A stretch of DNA of 9,386 bases from Erythrobacter sp. UBA3075 (GTDB lineage Bacteria > Pseudomonadota > Alphaproteobacteria > Sphingomonadales > Sphingomonadaceae): NCBI GenBank assembly GCA_002367375.1, contig DFBR01000195.1, positions 725 through 10,110 of the forward strand, in the 5' to 3' direction. Position numbers and translations under genes: made by a program. Below the pieces are notes generated by a model. That model was not told the DNA's origin and did no database searches. It saw only the letters and a program-made list of their open reading frames with translations. Below are positions 6,909 through 9,386 of this stretch, piece after piece (position 1 is the stretch's first letter; each line of letters begins with the position of its first letter).

Positions 6909-6924
6909 AGCCCTGAAAAGGGCT
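6909..6924 (-). other. Short hairpin in the leader of the OmpA-family gene
   Basis: On the minus strand AGCCC-TTTTCA-GGGCT forms a 5-bp stem with a 6-base loop, ending 28 bases before the ATG at 6881 and about 20 bases before the GGGGA ribosome binding site. It lies downstream of the predicted promoter, so it would be part of the 5' untranslated RNA. Such leader stems often stabilise outer-membrane-protein mRNAs; that role here is only a suggestion. Confidence 0.35.
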
Positions 6925-6935
6925 TTATTGAGTAC

Positions 6936-6964
6936 TTAATACAGCAAATACTCTATTGCAGCAA
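6936..6964 (-). promoter_or_regulatory. Sigma-70-like promoter of the OmpA-family gene
   Basis: Reading the minus strand, TTGCTG (6964-6959) and TATTAA (6941-6936) are separated by exactly 17 bases, in an AT-rich pocket that stands out from the surrounding GC-rich DNA. The predicted start would give a leader of about 45-50 bases. The -35 matches 4 of 6 consensus bases and the -10 matches 4 of 6. The roughly 170-bp space between the M23 stop and this gene holds nothing else that is coding. Confidence 0.5.
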
Positions 6965-7052
6965 GCAACTGAACCATTGCTGTGCGTCCGTATCAGGTTG
7001 AAACGTTCACCCAACATCATTGAATTCATGCAGAAGTTTCACTGTTGGCGTC

Positions 7053-8435
7053 TTAAGTTGCGCCCTGCACTCCCAATTGCCGCGCCAGATCAATCTCGTC
7101 GCGCGTGCTTTCAAACTGTCGTAGCGAGTCGCCAGTAAGCGTGGTCCGCTCATCAGAGCCCTGCACGGTCATCGGGTCCATCTTCTCGCCATCGATATGC
7201 ACTTCATAATGCAGATGCGGTCCGGTCGAGCCGCCGGTGGAGCCAACTTCGCCAATCACCTGACCCTGCTCAACGCGCACACCGGGCGCAATGCCGTCCG
7301 CGAAAGCATGCATATGGAGGTAGAGCGTGCGGTAGCCATTGTCGTGCTGGATCGCGATGTAGCTGCCATTGCCGCGCGTCGAATTGGGCGCCCAGCGCGC
7401 CACTTCGATCACGCCCGAACCAGAGGCGAATATGTCCGTGCCCGTGGGAGCGGCAAAATCCACGCCGCCATGCAAGCGTGAACGGTTGTAGATCGGGTGA
7501 TGCCGCATCCCGAAGCGCGAGGATATACGCGCACCATCTACCGGCGTACGCATCAATGCACGGCGAATGTTCTGCCCGCTGGTGTCGAACCACGCCGGCT
7601 CTCCGTCTTCATCGACAAAGCGATAGACATTGGCAGTGCGCGTGGGCGTGGTGAGCGAGGCGTAGACCAATTCGGGTGCGCCGAGCGGCTCACCCTGTTC
7701 GTTCACTGTCTGGCGATAGGCAACTTCGAAGGGATCGTTTGATTCCACCTCACGCGCGAAATCGAAGTCGAAAGCCAGCGAATCGAAGAAATCGTCGATC
7801 AGCGCGTTGGGAATCTCTGCCTTGAGCAATGATGTGTAGATGCTGACATCATCCATCCGTCCGGTGCGCGCGAAGACCTGCTGGCTCAATTGCGCGGATA
7901 GTGGAGAGACCGACAATTCGCCGCCGTCCATCGTCATAACCACGCCGGAGCTGTCGCGTTTGCGCAAATCGAGCCGCGACAGGCGCAAGCTGTCACCATC
8001 CCCGCTGACAAAATCGAGCGTGCCACGCACTTGCTCGCCTGCGGAGAAATAGGGACTTGCTGCCGTCACAAGCTGCTGCACCAATGTCGGTTCAAAGCCC
8101 GATGCGGTGAGTGTGGATTGCAGTTCTGCAACGCCGGAAAGGCGGAATGTGCGGGTGACCAGTGGCGGTTCTTCTTCCAGCGCGTCTTGCAGTTCCTCCG
8201 GCGTTACATCGCCAAATTCCGCCGCCTCGCCGGTATCACTGCCTGAAAAGGACCACGCCGCGACGCCCAACAGCGCCGCCAAAGCGACACCTCCACCAAG
8301 CAAAACGGGTTTTGACAAGCCGCCAATCCCGCCAGTCTGGCGCTGCGGTGTCGAAGCTTCCTCTGCCCGCGCCTGTTCCCATGCCCCGGCCCAGGCACGC
8401 GGATCGTAGGACTGTATGGTGGCCAAACTCGCCAT
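7053..8435 (-). CDS. Membrane-anchored M23-family metallopeptidase
   Basis: A 460-residue bitopic protein from the ATG at 8435. Residues 1-42 are cytoplasmic, a single hydrophobic helix spans about 43-63 (PVLLGGGVALAALLGVAAW), and the rest is periplasmic. Residues about 90-290 form the non-catalytic part, like the OapA/Csd3-type middle domains of this class. Residues about 300-420 are the LytM/M23 fold: RFGMRHHPI, the zinc site in LHGGVDFAAPTGT (His322, Asp326), LYLHMH (His374, His376) and GPHLHYEVH (His407, His409). All zinc and catalytic residues are present, so it should be an active endopeptidase cutting peptidoglycan cross-links. No LysM domain is seen. The frame extends to a TTG at 8480 (475 residues), but that codon lies inside a perfect hairpin, so I prefer 8435. 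It is divergent from the PP2C gene. Confidence 0.9.
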   Translation of the reverse strand: MASLATIQSYDPRAWAGAWEQARAEEASTPQRQTGGIGGLSKPVLLGGGVALAALLGVAAWSFSGSDTGEAAEFGDVTPEELQDALEEEPPLVTRTFRLSGVAELQSTLTASGFEPTLVQQLVTAASPYFSAGEQVRGTLDFVSGDGDSLRLSRLDLRKRDSSGVVMTMDGGELSVSPLSAQLSQQVFARTGRMDDVSIYTSLLKAEIPNALIDDFFDSLAFDFDFAREVESNDPFEVAYRQTVNEQGEPLGAPELVYASLTTPTRTANVYRFVDEDGEPAWFDTSGQNIRRALMRTPVDGARISSRFGMRHHPIYNRSRLHGGVDFAAPTGTDIFASGSGVIEVARWAPNSTRGNGSYIAIQHDNGYRTLYLHMHAFADGIAPGVRVEQGQVIGEVGSTGGSTGPHLHYEVHIDGEKMDPMTVQGSDERTTLTGDSLRQFESTRDEIDLARQLGVQGAT

Positions 8436-8453
8436 CCTCTTCTTGCCCTTCTG

Positions 8454-8491
8454 TCCCGTCTCAACGGGAAAATGCCGCAAATGGTTGCGGC
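8454..8491 (-). other. Two tandem hairpins in the M23 gene leader
   Basis: Two perfect inverted repeats lie four bases apart. GCCGCAA-ATGG-TTGCGGC (8474-8491) has a 7-bp stem and 4-base loop; TCCCGT-CTCA-ACGGGA (8454-8469) has a 6-bp stem and 4-base loop. In the minus-strand transcript both fall between the predicted promoter and the ATG at 8435. The first is followed by ATTTT, giving it a weak terminator look. They could be mRNA leader structures or a DNA operator for either divergent gene. The stems are seen directly; the function is not known. Confidence 0.45.
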
Positions 8492-8514
8492 CTGCCAGAA
8501 TAATCGCATAGTAT
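8485..8514 (+). promoter_or_regulatory. Candidate divergent promoter core between the M23 and PP2C genes
   Basis: On the + strand TTGCGG (8485-8490) and TAGTAT (8509-8514) are 18 bases apart and would serve the PP2C gene. On the - strand an extended -10, TGATACTAT, occupies 8516-8508 and would serve the M23 gene. The two -10 elements overlap almost completely, so only one polymerase could bind at a time. The -35 match is weak (3 of 6), and it lies in one arm of the 7-bp inverted repeat. Confidence 0.3.
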
Positions 8515-8547
8515 CACAGGTTCAGCAGGGGGGAAGGATTTCGATTG

Positions 8548-9309
8548 GTGGACCTTCGCACGGAATCCTATTCAGCGACCGATGTCGGCTCGGTACGCGA
8601 ACTCAATGAAGATCGCTATTTCGCGGACGATGACCAGCGCGTGTGGGCCGTGGCAGACGGTATGGGCGGCATGGCACGCGGAGACTGGGCTGCTGAGCAA
8701 GTGGTCGAGACCTTGCGCGGGCTCGTCGTGCAGGGCGATCTGGACTATGCCGTCAACCAACTTGGTGCGGCCATAGAAGATGCCAATAGCAACATCGCCC
8801 AACACTCTGCCGAGACTGGCGAGCAGATGGGCAGCACCGTCGTCTCGCTCATGCTGCGCGACAACAGTTTTGGCGTGTTGTGGGTTGGCGATAGCCGCGG
8901 CTATCTTTGGCGAGAGGGCCAGTTGCACCGGCTGACCAAGGATCACAGCCAGGTGCAGGAAATGGTCGATAGCGGCCTGATTACAGAGGCCGATGCCGAA
9001 ACGCACAAATTGCGCAATGTCCTCACCCGCGCGGTGGGGATCGAGAACAATTTCGGGATCGGCATGGTTCAGGATGCGGTGCAGAGCGATGATGTCTTCC
9101 TGCTGTGCAGCGACGGTTTGTTCGGTCCGGTGAAAGAGCCAGAAATCGCTGAAATCCTCAATGATGCAGACGATTTGCAGGAAGCTGCCGAGGCTCTGGT
9201 GGCCAAATGCCTGGAGCGCGGCGCACCCGACAACGTCACACTGGTGCTCGTGTCGGCGCAGGAAACGACGATTCTACGCCTCTCAGAGGCTCCGGGAGAT
9301 TGGCTGTGA
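8548..9309 (+). CDS. PP2C-family serine/threonine protein phosphatase
   Basis: A 253-residue soluble PPM/PP2C phosphatase that removes phosphate from Ser/Thr residues of proteins using two Mn/Mg ions. The family motifs appear in order: TDVGSVRELNED (Glu21, Asp22), VADGMGGMARG (Asp37, Gly38 of the metal site), GSTVVSLML, LWVGDSRGYL (Asp115), LTKDHSQ, LTRAVG, FLLCSDGLFG (Asp189) and GAPDNVTLVLV (Asp228, Asn229). The length is typical of the minimal bacterial Stp/PrpC type, and no sensor or membrane domain is attached. GGAAGGA (8532-8538) serves either the GTG at 8548 or a TTG one codon upstream at 8545; GTG is preferred as the commoner start. The stop overlaps the GTG of the next ORF as GTGA. 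PP2C genes are usually paired with a Ser/Thr kinase or FHA gene, which suggests the role of that neighbour. Confidence 0.93.
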   Translation: MDLRTESYSATDVGSVRELNEDRYFADDDQRVWAVADGMGGMARGDWAAEQVVETLRGLVVQGDLDYAVNQLGAAIEDANSNIAQHSAETGEQMGSTVVSLMLRDNSFGVLWVGDSRGYLWREGQLHRLTKDHSQVQEMVDSGLITEADAETHKLRNVLTRAVGIENNFGIGMVQDAVQSDDVFLLCSDGLFGPVKEPEIAEILNDADDLQEAAEALVAKCLERGAPDNVTLVLVSAQETTILRLSEAPGDWL

Positions 9310-9386
9310 ACACCGGAGACGACGACGAAGAGGGCGAAAAAACCGTCATCCAGATGCCCGGCGATACTCCCCCAGAGAGCGAGGAG
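9306..9386 (+). CDS. N-terminal fragment of acidic protein, possibly a Ser/Thr kinase or FHA protein
   Basis: The frame opens at a GTG (9306-9308) overlapping the PP2C stop by four bases (GTGA). It has CGGGAGA (9293-9299) as ribosome binding site and stays open to the window end, giving 27 residues. The visible part is strongly acidic (NTGDDDEEGEKTV...) and includes EKTVIQMPGD. Short acidic N-termini with an EKTV/ERTV-type motif precede the kinase or FHA domain in some bacterial Ser/Thr kinase and FHA proteins, and such genes commonly sit next to PP2C phosphatases. The identity is an inference from context; too little sequence is present to see a domain. Confidence 0.6.
   Translation, partial: MNTGDDDEEGEKTVIQMPGDTPPESEE

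Noticed and set aside
6909..6929. + strand hairpin followed by TTTATT, resembling a rho-independent terminator
   Set aside because: No + strand gene lies upstream to be terminated; the stem has only five pairs. It is better read as a leader stem of the minus-strand OmpA-family gene.

Overview
The window is a compact, high-GC stretch with short intergenic gaps. Its gene complement fits an alphaproteobacterium, most likely a sphingomonad or Erythrobacter-type organism: tandem MAPEG genes, an otsB/GH15/otsA trehalose cluster, an OmpA-C protein with a proline/arginine-rich linker, and a membrane-anchored M23 peptidase divergent from a PP2C phosphatase. The taxonomy is inferred from gene content and style; there is no rRNA or marker gene.

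Left part, + strand (1-2026): the 3' part of a PLP-dependent threonine/serine dehydratase, then two MAPEG membrane-protein genes joined by a TAATG overlap. The second has lost its C-terminal half and looks like a decaying copy. A stand-alone CheY-like receiver follows and runs convergently into otsA with 13 bases between the stop codons.

Centre, - strand (6040 down to 2040): a tightly packed trehalose operon in the order otsB (trehalose-6-phosphate phosphatase), a GH15 glucoamylase/trehalase-like hydrolase, and otsA (trehalose-6-phosphate synthase). The otsB stop overlaps a GTG start of the GH15 gene (GTGA), and the GH15-otsA gap is 21 bases. OtsA joins UDP-glucose and glucose-6-phosphate, OtsB removes the phosphate, and the GH15 enzyme probably cleaves an alpha-glucoside, possibly trehalose. 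The otsB start lies in a perfect 12-bp inverted repeat.

Right part: an exported OmpA-family protein (-), a membrane-anchored M23 peptidase (-), and, divergent from the latter, a PP2C-type Ser/Thr phosphatase (+). The phosphatase is GTGA-coupled to a following acidic ORF cut off by the window end. The roughly 110-bp M23/PP2C divergent region holds two hairpins and overlapping candidate -10 elements. These genes point to envelope maintenance and Ser/Thr phospho-signalling.

I see no CRISPR array, transposon, tRNA or rRNA, and no stretch over 300 bases without a gene. I find no convincing new multi-gene system. The items most worth checking are the hairpin at the otsB start, the GH15 enzyme inside a trehalose synthesis operon, the truncated second MAPEG gene, and the structured M23/PP2C divergent region.
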